From assembly GCA_945788455.1 (NCBI GenBank), contig CALZMC010000053.1, positions 1-5,557 on the forward strand: a stretch of 5,557 bases of DNA. The letters are read 5' to 3'. Source of the DNA: an uncultured Clostridia bacterium (GTDB taxonomy: Bacteria > Bacillota > Clostridia > Oscillospirales > Acutalibacteraceae). Both the position numbers and the translations under genes were made by a program. Below are positions 1 to 5,427 of the stretch, in pieces. Positions within the stretch are counted from its first letter, which is position 1. Every line of letters begins with the position of its first letter. The notes under the pieces were generated by a model. The model saw nothing but the letters and a program-made list of their open reading frames with translations, made no database searches and was not told the DNA's origin.

Positions 1-903
1 ATACATAAATACTGTAACAAACGGAGCCTGTCCGTTAGTTGTCAGCAGTGTAACAACCTGATACTGAATAGTCTGTACGCCGCGAGAAACCTCTTCTCTA
101 ACTCTCTTTTCTGTTAGGCTTGTAATCTGCTCCTCTGTCATTTCAATATCAAACTGCTTTGTCTCCTCGATAATCTCCTTGCGAAGCTTTTCACGGCTGA
201 TTTGAACAAATGGAGCAAGATGAGAAAGCGAAATTGACTGACCGCCATACTGGCTTGATGCAACCTGTGCGATAATCTGTGTTGCAATATTGCAGGCAGT
301 TGAGAATGAATGTGGCTTTTCAATCATAGTCTCGCTGATAACTGTGCCGTTTTGAAGCATATCCTCAAGATTTACAAGGTCACAGTTATGCATATGCTGT
401 GCAAAATAGTCAGCATCATGGAAATGAATAATGCCCTGCTCGTGAGCATCAACAATATCCTGTGGCAAAAGAATTCTCTTTGTAATATCCTTCGATACCT
501 CGCCTGCCATATAGTCACGCTGAACAGAGTTAACGGTAGGATTTTTGTTAGAGTTCTCCTGCTTAACCTCCTCGTTGTTGCACTCGATAAGCGACAGGAT
601 TTGGTTATCGGTTGTGTTAGCCTTTCTGATGAGAGAACGGTTGTAACGGTATTTTACATATAATCTTGCAACATCAAATGCGCCCTGCGCCATAATTTGA
701 TTTTCTACAATATCCTGAATTTCCTCAACCGATAATGCTCTGTTAGCCTTCGAAATCTTAAATTCAACATATTCTGCAATTTCGTTAATTTGGCTTGGTG
801 TTAGCTCTTCCTTCTTGCAGGCAGCATTTGCCTTTGATACAGCAATAATAATTTTGCTTAAATCAAAATCAACCTCTGCGCCGTTTCTTTTAATAATCTT
901 CAT
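1..903 (-). CDS. nrdD: Anaerobic (class III) ribonucleoside-triphosphate reductase, N-terminal part (runs off window)
   Basis: Oxygen-sensitive glycyl-radical enzyme of the cytoplasm that reduces ribonucleoside triphosphates to dNTPs; the partner activase NrdG would lie outside the window. I translated the first 301 codons, which stay open to the window edge; the family is usually about 700 residues, so the C-terminal half with the glycyl-radical site is missing. Residues 2 to about 90 form an ATP-cone allosteric domain (starts MKIIKRNGAEVDFDLSKI). Core motifs follow: GIIHFHDADYF (157-167), HMHNCDL (170-176, with the conserved Cys175), STACNIATQIIAQVASSQYGG (201-221) and TTNGQAPFVTVF (288-299). 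All are typical of NrdD and unlike aerobic class I or II enzymes. The ATG is supported by the ATP cone starting immediately and by a GGGG Shine-Dalgarno 7 bases upstream. The gene has its own promoter with NrdR-like boxes. Confidence is high for family; formate or thioredoxin subtype cannot be judged. Confidence 0.96.
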   Translation of the reverse strand, partial: MKIIKRNGAEVDFDLSKIIIAVSKANAACKKEELTPSQINEIAEYVEFKISKANRALSVEEIQDIVENQIMAQGAFDVARLYVKYRYNRSLIRKANTTDNQILSLIECNNEEVKQENSNKNPTVNSVQRDYMAGEVSKDITKRILLPQDIVDAHEQGIIHFHDADYFAQHMHNCDLVNLEDMLQNGTVISETMIEKPHSFSTACNIATQIIAQVASSQYGGQSISLSHLAPFVQISREKLRKEIIEETKQFDIEMTEEQITSLTEKRVREEVSRGVQTIQYQVVTLLTTNGQAPFVTVFMY

Positions 904-910
904 ATTCTTA

Positions 911-914
911 CCCC
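911..914 (-). promoter_or_regulatory. Ribosome binding site of nrdD
   Basis: The minus strand reads TGGGG, then 7 bases (TAAGAAT), then ATG. It is not the canonical GGAGG but the spacing is right, and it fixes the nrdD start at 903. Confidence 0.55.
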
Positions 915-966
915 ATTTATCATTTATTACAAATGTGTAACATTTTTTCAAAAACTGACTGAACTA

Positions 967-995
967 ATAATAACAAATAAATTTCACTATGTCAA
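967..995 (-). promoter_or_regulatory. Sigma-A-type promoter of nrdD
   Basis: On the minus strand a perfect -35 TTGACA (995-990) is separated by exactly 17 bp from a -10 TATTAT (972-967, 5 of 6 consensus). The expected start of transcription is near 960, giving a leader of about 57 bases that ends in the nrdD Shine-Dalgarno. The leader contains a small inverted repeat, TTACA-CATT-TGTAA, near 930-945. No other gene lies between this promoter and nrdD. Promoter activity is inferred from the match. Confidence 0.8.
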
Positions 996-1013
996 TAGAA
1001 AATTTGCAAAAAA

Positions 1014-1029
1014 TCACAATATATTGTGT
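1014..1029. promoter_or_regulatory. NrdR box 1 (operator upstream of nrdD)
   Basis: TCACAATATATTGTGT matches the published NrdR-box consensus acaCwAtATaTwGtgt at 15 of 16 positions, and its central 14 bases form a perfect palindrome (CACAATATATTGTG). NrdR is the ATP-cone repressor of ribonucleotide reductase genes. The box ends about 19 bp upstream of the -35 element of nrdD. The sequence match is direct; binding is inferred from the match and from the adjacent RNR gene. Confidence 0.85.
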
Positions 1030-1041
1030 TTTATTTTTATT

Positions 1042-1050
1042 TTATCCACA
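1042..1050 (+). promoter_or_regulatory. DnaA box between the two NrdR-like boxes
   Basis: TTATCCACA is an exact match to the high-affinity DnaA box (TTATNCACA; same as E. coli R1). It lies in the gap between the two NrdR-like boxes, about 47 bp upstream of the nrdD -35 element. DnaA is known to regulate RNR genes in some bacteria, such as E. coli nrdAB. A single 9-mer can occur by chance, so function here is inferred. No cluster of boxes is present that would suggest an origin. Confidence 0.55.
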
Positions 1051-1054
1051 AGAA

Positions 1055-1070
1055 AGTGTATATATAGAGT
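1055..1070. promoter_or_regulatory. Probable second, weaker NrdR box
   Basis: AGTGTATATATAGAGT matches the NrdR consensus at 12 of 16 positions, including the entire WATATATWG core, but the left arm is degenerate. Its centre is 41 bp from that of box 1, close to four helical turns. NrdR boxes usually occur as helically phased pairs, which supports the call. The AT-rich core alone could occur by chance in this sequence. Confidence 0.5.
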
Positions 1071-1084
1071 TATACGCTTTTTGC

Positions 1085-1156
1085 TGTTTCACAGTATTTT
1101 TGTTGTTTTTGGCTTAAAATCAATAGTTTAAAAAGGTTACAAAGTGCTGTGAAACA
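1085..1156. repeat. 10-bp inverted repeat with parS-like half-sites
   Basis: TGTTTCACAG (1085-1094) and CTGTGAAACA (1147-1156) are perfect inverted copies separated by 52 bases. With G-U pairs the match extends several bases inward. The outer 8 bases of the arms (TGTTTCAC and GTGAAACA) equal the two halves of the ParB site TGTTTCACGTGAAACA, but they are far apart rather than abutting. The repeat could be a long-looped RNA stem, an operator pair, or chance. It does not end in a U-tract suited to a terminator. Confidence 0.45.
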
Positions 1157-1191
1157 TAATTGATAAAAGAGTGAACAGTTGTAATTTTCAT

Positions 1192-1241
1192 AAAAAAATA
1201 AGCCGAGATGCTCTAATCGGTCGTTTTGAGCAAATCGGCTT
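1192..1241 (-). terminator. Rho-independent terminator downstream of tagD
   Basis: On the minus strand AAGCCGA (1241-1235) pairs with TCGGCTT (1206-1200). A 3x3 internal loop follows, then an inner GCTC/GAGC stem (1231-1228 with 1213-1210), closed by a 14-base loop. The stem is followed at once by ATTTTTTTA, a run of seven U in RNA. It lies 20 bases after the tagD stop, so it ends that transcript and isolates nrdD. On the plus strand the trailing sequence is TTTATATATTA, so it would work poorly in that direction. Confidence 0.85.
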
Positions 1242-1260
1242 TATATATTATGTATTATTC

Positions 1261-1701
1261 TTATTTCTTTTCTTCTTCCGGTAGCTGGTCAACTCCGTTG
1301 ACTGCCTCTTTAAGTCCGAGGTCGTTTTTAATCATAGATGTAGAAACGCCCGGTGTTCTGTCAAGAAATACTAACTCACAATACTCCTTTAGATAATCGA
1401 ACTTATCACTGCCTGCCCAGTCGCCGCCCATAACAACTGTGTCGATATGGTATTCCTTAACGTCATCGAGCTTCTGCTCCCAACAGTTTTCAGGAATAAC
1501 AAGGTCAACATAACGAATAGCCTCAAGCATCTTTTTTCTTGTCTCGTATGAATGATAAGCCTTCTTGCCCTTGCCGGCATTGAACTCATCGGTTGATAGT
1601 GCAACTACAAGATAATCGCCCATTGCCTTCGCTCTTTTTAATAGTCGGATGTGACCGTAATGCAAAAGGTCAAATGTGCCGTATGTTAAAATTCTTTTCA
1701 T
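1261..1701 (-). CDS. tagD: Glycerol-3-phosphate cytidylyltransferase
   Basis: Cytoplasmic enzyme joining CTP and sn-glycerol-3-phosphate to give CDP-glycerol and pyrophosphate; CDP-glycerol is the donor for teichoic acids and other phosphoglycerol-modified surface polymers. The 146-residue protein is a single nucleotidyltransferase (Rossmann-like) domain. It has YGTFDLLHYGHIRLL (7-21) carrying the CTP-binding HxGH (His14, His17), Arg63 in AIRYVDLVIPE, GGDW (92-95) and the family signature RTPGVSTS (115-122). B. subtilis TagD is about 129 residues; the extra 15 or so at the C-terminus (ending PEEEKK) are charged and probably disordered. The start is supported by AAAGGAG 7 bases upstream of ATG. 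The gene has its own promoter and terminator, so it appears monocistronic. No CDP-glycerol glycerophosphotransferase is in the window, so the acceptor polymer is unknown. Confidence 0.95.
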   Translation of the reverse strand: MKRILTYGTFDLLHYGHIRLLKRAKAMGDYLVVALSTDEFNAGKGKKAYHSYETRKKMLEAIRYVDLVIPENCWEQKLDDVKEYHIDTVVMGGDWAGSDKFDYLKEYCELVFLDRTPGVSTSMIKNDLGLKEAVNGVDQLPEEEKK

Positions 1702-1708
1702 ATCTATT

Positions 1709-1715
1709 CTCCTTT
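1709..1715 (-). promoter_or_regulatory. Ribosome binding site of tagD
   Basis: The minus strand reads AAAGGAG, then AATAGAT (7 bases), then ATG. It is a strong, well-spaced site that fixes the tagD start at 1701. Confidence 0.8.
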
Positions 1716-1720
1716 GAAAT

Positions 1721-1739
1721 GCAACGAAACTTTCACTGC
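1721..1739 (-). other. Short hairpin in the tagD 5' leader
   Basis: On the minus strand GCAGTGAAAGTTTCGTTGC can fold with GCA/TGC and GAAA/TTTC arms joined by two G-U wobble pairs. It sits a few bases after the predicted transcript start (near 1745) and just before the Shine-Dalgarno. No U-tract follows, so it is not a terminator. It may only stabilise the 5' end of the mRNA. Confidence 0.35.
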
Positions 1740-1751
1740 TTTTTCAATTTC

Positions 1752-1780
1752 ATTAAATCATAAGACCACTTAAATGTCAA
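1752..1780 (-). promoter_or_regulatory. Sigma-A-type promoter of tagD, overlapping the tcdA 3' end
   Basis: On the minus strand a perfect -35 TTGACA (1780-1775) and a -10 TTTAAT (1757-1752, 5 of 6) are separated by 17 bp. The -35 hexamer lies within the last codons of tcdA (Leu-Asp-Ile). Transcription should begin near 1745, giving a leader of about 44 bases. It gives tagD a transcript independent of the upstream cluster. Confidence 0.75.
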
Positions 1781-2483
1781 GCAAATCCTTAATAACCTCG
1801 CCTGCAATAATAAGTCCCACTACTGACGGGACGAATGCGTTGCTTGACGGCACAGCGCGTCTTCCTACTGCCTTTTCATCGCTTTCTTCAATCGGCTTAA
1901 TTGCCTCCTCCTTGGAATATACGACCTTGAGCTTTTTTATGCCTCTTGTTTTCAGCTCGCGTCTCATTACCTTTGCAAGAGGACAGACAGATGTTTTATA
2001 TATGTCGCTAACCTCAAATCGAGTCGCATCAAGCTTATTTCCTGCGCCCATCGAGCTGATAATCGGCACGCCTGCCTCATTGCATTTCATAACAAGCTCG
2101 ATTTTTGAGCTGACAGTATCTATCGCGTCAACAACATAATCATATCGACTAAAATCAAAATCACTCGAATTTTCAGGACTAAAAAATGTGTTATAGGCAT
2201 TTACAACGCAGTCAGGGTTGATGTCGAGTATTCTTTCTCTCATTACGTCAACCTTGAGCCGTCCGACAGTCTTGTGAGTTGCGATAATCTGCCTGTTAAT
2301 ATTCGTTACGCTGACAGTATCGTTATCAATAATATCTATGGCTCCGACACCTGTTCTTGCGAGTGCCTCAACCGTATAGCCACCAACTCCACCGATACCG
2401 AAAACAGCAACTCGTGAATTATTCAGTTTTTCTATTCCTGACTTGCCAAACATCATTTGGCTTCGAGAAAATTGATTTGCCAT
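1770..2483 (-). CDS. tcdA: tRNA threonylcarbamoyladenosine dehydratase (E1-like, ThiF/HesA/MoeB fold)
   Basis: Cytoplasmic ATP-dependent enzyme that dehydrates t6A at position 37 of ANN-decoding tRNAs to its cyclic form, ct6A, improving decoding. The 237-residue protein is close to the length of TcdA (formerly YgdL/CsdL). It starts with the family opening QFSRSQMMFGKSGIEKL (4-20), then has the nucleotide-binding loop GIGGVGG (29-35), DNDTVSVTNINRQ (53-65) with Arg64, VVDAIDTVSSK (117-127), SMGAGNKLD (144-152), CPLAKVMRRELKTRGI (167-182) and FVPSVVGLIIAGEVIKDL (217-234). The last motifs separate TcdA from ThiF and MoeB. The start fits the family, although the AGGGAG at 2503-2498 lies 14 bases upstream, which is long. 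That site overlaps the stop of the preceding gene, so coupled translation is likely. No partner sulfur-transfer gene (csdA or csdE) is visible. Confidence 0.94.
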   Translation of the reverse strand: MANQFSRSQMMFGKSGIEKLNNSRVAVFGIGGVGGYTVEALARTGVGAIDIIDNDTVSVTNINRQIIATHKTVGRLKVDVMRERILDINPDCVVNAYNTFFSPENSSDFDFSRYDYVVDAIDTVSSKIELVMKCNEAGVPIISSMGAGNKLDATRFEVSDIYKTSVCPLAKVMRRELKTRGIKKLKVVYSKEEAIKPIEESDEKAVGRRAVPSSNAFVPSVVGLIIAGEVIKDLLDI

Positions 2484-2501
2484 ACTTATTATATATGCTC
2501 C

Positions 2502-3845
2502 CTATTTTAGAATAATTGTCTGGACACTCATAGCAGGTACAGATATACTTTTTTCGCTATGTACCGACTCAATAAGCTGATTTTCCTGTGTTGTTGTAAT
2601 TACTCTTGCAGTATCAAATTTAACGTCAGGCTCAATTATTCTTTTCATTCTGCTTTCGTTCACAACGACTAAAACTCTTTCGCTGTCGGTATTCTCAAAA
2701 GCAAAGACCGATAGTCCTCTCGATTTTTTATAGCCTATATCAAGACTGATACTGCCGACAGGAATATATTTTGAAAAATGAGCCATAGCATAGTATCGCA
2801 TAGCAACATAATAATCTGAAAAATCATCTCTTGCAACCAACAGACCGTCACTATAACACTTGCCGTTATTCATAGCATTGTCCCATTGATTTACACCAAC
2901 CCAAGCAGTCCAGCTATTTGCTCTTGAATAAATCAAATCCTCGCCGATAACCCTTGCCATAATCAATGTACTTTTGATTGATTTTGTATCATTCTTGCAG
3001 GGAAGCTCACACCATTCGCTCATATCAAGACGGATTTTTACATTATCTCTCGCCCAATTTCCAAAATCAACCTTGTTATCTGTATCATCATCACTCCAAT
3101 AAGAATGATAAGCAAAAACGTCCAAATATTTCGCAATAAGAGGCTCGCTCATCAACAGGTCATAATAATCCTTTGTAAGCTGACTTATGCTTCCGCTTTC
3201 CATACCGTATAGCTTTAGTGCCGAATTTCGTTTTTCAAGCTCCTTTGCCACAGCCAAAAAGCAATCCCTAACCTCGTCAGGCTCATAGTGACAGCCCTCC
3301 TGTCGAACGCTCTCGCCACCCCATTTCCATTGTGGCTCGTTAATAGGGCTGATATATTTTACGGAATAGCCGTTTTCGATAAAATGCTCGGCAATATCAA
3401 CTATATATCTTGCAAAATCATCATATTTCGCCTTATCAAGATTAGAAAAATGCTCTGTAAATCCACCACTCGCCTGACCTGACAGGGTATGAGAATAATG
3501 CGGAGAATTCACAAAGAAAATAAGCGTATCAACATTCCCCGTTGCAAGTGCCTTTTTCATAACATTAACGGCATTTTTATCAGCATCCCAATTAAAACTG
3601 CCGTCCTTGTTCATAAAGCTTTCAATTACACGCCATGGATTTTCAACTCGAACATTACCGTCTTCGTATCCGCCACCGACATTATAGCGATAGATATTCA
3701 TTTTCAGTCCGTTGTCGCCGTATAATAATTCGGCAACCTCGCTCGCAGTTTTTTCATCGCTGATTTGCGGGCTCCACCAGCAAGCAGACGCACCGAAGCC
3801 CTTTAGCTCATTAATCTTTTTTGCACTCGATAGATTTATTTTCAT
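2502..3845 (-). CDS. GH30-family glycoside hydrolase, no signal peptide (possible endo-beta-1,6-galactanase-like)
   Basis: Predicted retaining beta-glycosidase of family GH30 (clan GH-A), 447 residues. It has a (beta/alpha)8 barrel to about residue 360 and a C-terminal beta-sandwich ending in PAMSVQTIILK. Motifs in order are GFGASACWWS (16-25), YRYNVGGG (52-59), the acid/base site KYISPINEPQWKW (163-175, Glu170), FAYHSYW (244-250), the nucleophile site LDMSEW (273-278, Glu277) and SWTAWVGVNQW (311-321). The GFGxSxCWW opening and SEW nucleophile resemble the subfamily holding fungal and gut-bacterial beta-1,6-galactanases, but subfamily and substrate are inferred from memory. The protein begins directly with the barrel and has no signal peptide, so it probably acts in the cytoplasm on imported oligosaccharides. 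The ATG has GGAG 7 bases upstream and overlaps the stop of the ClC gene (ATGA), indicating coupled translation. No sugar transporter is adjacent. Confidence 0.88.
   Translation of the reverse strand: MKINLSSAKKINELKGFGASACWWSPQISDEKTASEVAELLYGDNGLKMNIYRYNVGGGYEDGNVRVENPWRVIESFMNKDGSFNWDADKNAVNVMKKALATGNVDTLIFFVNSPHYSHTLSGQASGGFTEHFSNLDKAKYDDFARYIVDIAEHFIENGYSVKYISPINEPQWKWGGESVRQEGCHYEPDEVRDCFLAVAKELEKRNSALKLYGMESGSISQLTKDYYDLLMSEPLIAKYLDVFAYHSYWSDDDTDNKVDFGNWARDNVKIRLDMSEWCELPCKNDTKSIKSTLIMARVIGEDLIYSRANSWTAWVGVNQWDNAMNNGKCYSDGLLVARDDFSDYYVAMRYYAMAHFSKYIPVGSISLDIGYKKSRGLSVFAFENTDSERVLVVVNESRMKRIIEPDVKFDTARVITTTQENQLIESVHSEKSISVPAMSVQTIILK
3842..3845 (-). other. ATGA stop-start overlap between ClC and GH30 genes
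   Basis: The TGA of the ClC gene (3844-3842) and the ATG of the GH30 gene (3845-3843) share bases. The GH30 Shine-Dalgarno (GGAG, 7 bases upstream) lies inside the last ClC codons. This is a direct sign of cotranscription and translational coupling. Confidence 0.9.
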
Positions 3846-5416
3846 ACCAAATCTCCGTTAATTAGCCTTTCAAGTCTTTCGTTATCCTTAGAAAAACGGC
3901 GCTGACTTACTAAAATTACAAGCTCATCGCCTTCCTTGATTACGGTTTCGCCCTTTGGTGTAATCGACACCTCATTTCGCTCAACGCTGACAACAAGGCA
4001 ATGCTTTCCCCAATCAATATCTAAAATTCGCTTTTTTGCAATTTTGCTACCCATAGGGACAACATAAGTCTTTAGCACCTTTTCGTCTGTATTATGAAAT
4101 TCAGGTCTGCTGTCGTCTGACTTAATCATTCGCTCAAGCAGAGCTTCATAAAACGGATTTACACCGATTAGATTTGCAGTAGCATAGCTGATAAGACTAA
4201 CCGTTGCAAGTGGCAGAAGATTATTCATATTTCCCGTCAGCTCAAAGACAAGCACAATACCTGTAATAGGACTGCGAACAATAGATGAGAAAAAGCCTGC
4301 CATACCTATAACAATAAATTCTGCCCACAGGCTTTCGTCCAATCCAAACATATCAATAGACACACCGCCAAGTATTGCACCCAAATATGTACCCAAAATA
4401 CAAAGCGGATAAAGAGTTCCGCCCGGTGCTCCTGACGCAAAGCAAAAGGCACCGAACAAAAACTTTGTTACAAAAAGAATAACAAGCATCATAAGAGTCG
4501 GTCTGTTTTCTATCAAAAGAACCTCCATACTATGACCGCCACATAAAATCTGTGGCATAACAAGTCCTACAACACCGCTGACAAAAAATACAAACGGTAG
4601 CTTTATGTAATTGGGTATTCTTTTTATCGACTTATAAACCTTTTGTGACCATACCATTATAACATTATATAGTGCACCACCGACACCGAGCAATATACCA
4701 ATTATAATAAGAAGCCAATAATATCTCAGCGGAAAATTAACTGTATCATAGTTAAATATTGTGCTTTGACCGAAAAATACCTTTGATGTAAAATCAGCAG
4801 TAATTGTTGCCACAATACCCATACAAAGAATACTCTTGTCAAATGTACGGTGTATCTCCTCAAGCACAAACATAATTCCTGCAAGGGGTGCGTTAAACGC
4901 AGCAGCCATACCTGCGCCTGCGCCACAGCTAATCATACGAAGCTCTGTCGTTTTATCTGCCTTAGTCAGCTTTGCAACTCCCTTTGCCGCCATACCGCCA
5001 AGCTGAACACTCGGTCCCTCTCTGCCAAGAGAAAGGCCTGCGAACACGGACGCAGTACCGCCGACAAGCTTTCCTATAATAACCTTCCACCAGCTTTGGC
5101 TAAAATATCCTTTTATCTCTCCGTTAATTTGAGGTATTCCCGAGCCCGCCGATTTCGGCTCCCACTTGGTAATAAAATAGACGCCAAGACCGATAAGACT
5201 CAAAAGCATTAGCCACAGTGCTATTCTCACAGGATTGCCCTTAACAAAATCGAGTGCCATATACAGCTTGTCCTCTGCGAAGGATAACAAATATCTGTAT
5301 AATACAGAAATAAGTCCTGCCGATAGTCCTACCTCTACACCTCTTACGATAAGATAAAAGCTCTCTTTTTTATGTAATTCGATTTTTCTAAATGTAGTTC
5401 TTACCTTTTCCTGCAT
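3842..5416 (-). CDS. ClC-family chloride/proton exchanger with C-terminal RCK_C (TrkA-C) domain
   Basis: Inner-membrane, homodimeric ClC transporter of 524 residues with multiple hydrophobic helices from about 20 to 420. Signature motifs are GSGIPQ (91-96), GREGPSVQLGG (131-141, gating Glu133), FVLEEI (183-188, whose second Glu matches the E. coli internal proton-path glutamate) and ASGAPGGTLYPL (327-338). NPFYEALLE (420-428) carries the Tyr matching E. coli Tyr445. Having both glutamates favours a 2 Cl-/1 H+ antiporter over a passive channel; GSGIP and GREGP argue against the fluoride-exporting branch. Residues about 445-505 form a cytoplasmic RCK_C domain (KHCLVVSVERNEVSITPKGE, 471-490) instead of CBS domains, implying ligand control. 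The start is 11 bases after the rrf2-like stop; GGAGG lies 22 bases upstream, too far for a normal site, and no better in-frame start is visible. Roles in pH or chloride balance are inferred. Confidence 0.93.
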   Translation of the reverse strand: MQEKVRTTFRKIELHKKESFYLIVRGVEVGLSAGLISVLYRYLLSFAEDKLYMALDFVKGNPVRIALWLMLLSLIGLGVYFITKWEPKSAGSGIPQINGEIKGYFSQSWWKVIIGKLVGGTASVFAGLSLGREGPSVQLGGMAAKGVAKLTKADKTTELRMISCGAGAGMAAAFNAPLAGIMFVLEEIHRTFDKSILCMGIVATITADFTSKVFFGQSTIFNYDTVNFPLRYYWLLIIIGILLGVGGALYNVIMVWSQKVYKSIKRIPNYIKLPFVFFVSGVVGLVMPQILCGGHSMEVLLIENRPTLMMLVILFVTKFLFGAFCFASGAPGGTLYPLCILGTYLGAILGGVSIDMFGLDESLWAEFIVIGMAGFFSSIVRSPITGIVLVFELTGNMNNLLPLATVSLISYATANLIGVNPFYEALLERMIKSDDSRPEFHNTDEKVLKTYVVPMGSKIAKKRILDIDWGKHCLVVSVERNEVSITPKGETVIKEGDELVILVSQRRFSKDNERLERLINGDLV

Positions 5417-5427
5417 ATCAGTTAATG

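Larger units (their letters stand above)
904..1260. other. 357-bp intergenic control region between tagD and nrdD
   Basis: No convincing gene lies in this stretch. From the nrdD side it contains the nrdD leader, the promoter, NrdR box 1, the DnaA box, NrdR-like box 2, an inverted repeat with parS-like arms, and the tagD terminator. The part from about 1095 to 1146 between the repeat arms is AT-rich, and I see nothing identifiable in it. Confidence 0.8.

Noticed and set aside
310..663. Plus-strand open frame of 117 codons
   Set aside because: It lies wholly opposite nrdD, whose translation is clearly conserved; the product resembles no family and no Shine-Dalgarno is evident.
1042..1156. Replication origin or partition locus suggested by DnaA box plus parS-like arms
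   Set aside because: There is only one exact DnaA box, no intact parS, and no dnaA, dnaN or parAB genes nearby.
1120..1191. Minus-strand 23-codon open frame (starts MKITTV) in the intergenic region
   Set aside because: It begins in the U-tract of the tagD terminator, has no Shine-Dalgarno and no recognisable product; it also crosses one arm of the inverted repeat.
1774..2139. Plus-strand open frame of 121 codons
   Set aside because: It is antisense to tcdA motifs, is low-complexity (Ser/Thr/Leu-rich), and has no recognisable domain.
2488..2493. TATAAT on the minus strand just before tcdA, as a possible promoter
   Set aside because: There is no acceptable -35 element at 16-18 bp, and the start of transcription would fall at the ATG; tcdA is better explained as part of the upstream operon.
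4726..4926. Minus-strand open frame of 66 codons inside the ClC gene
   Set aside because: It is an out-of-frame shadow of the conserved ClC coding sequence, without its own ribosome site.
4850..5212. Plus-strand open frame of 120 codons
   Set aside because: It is antisense to the best conserved part of the ClC gene; cysteine- and arginine-rich nonsense-like composition.
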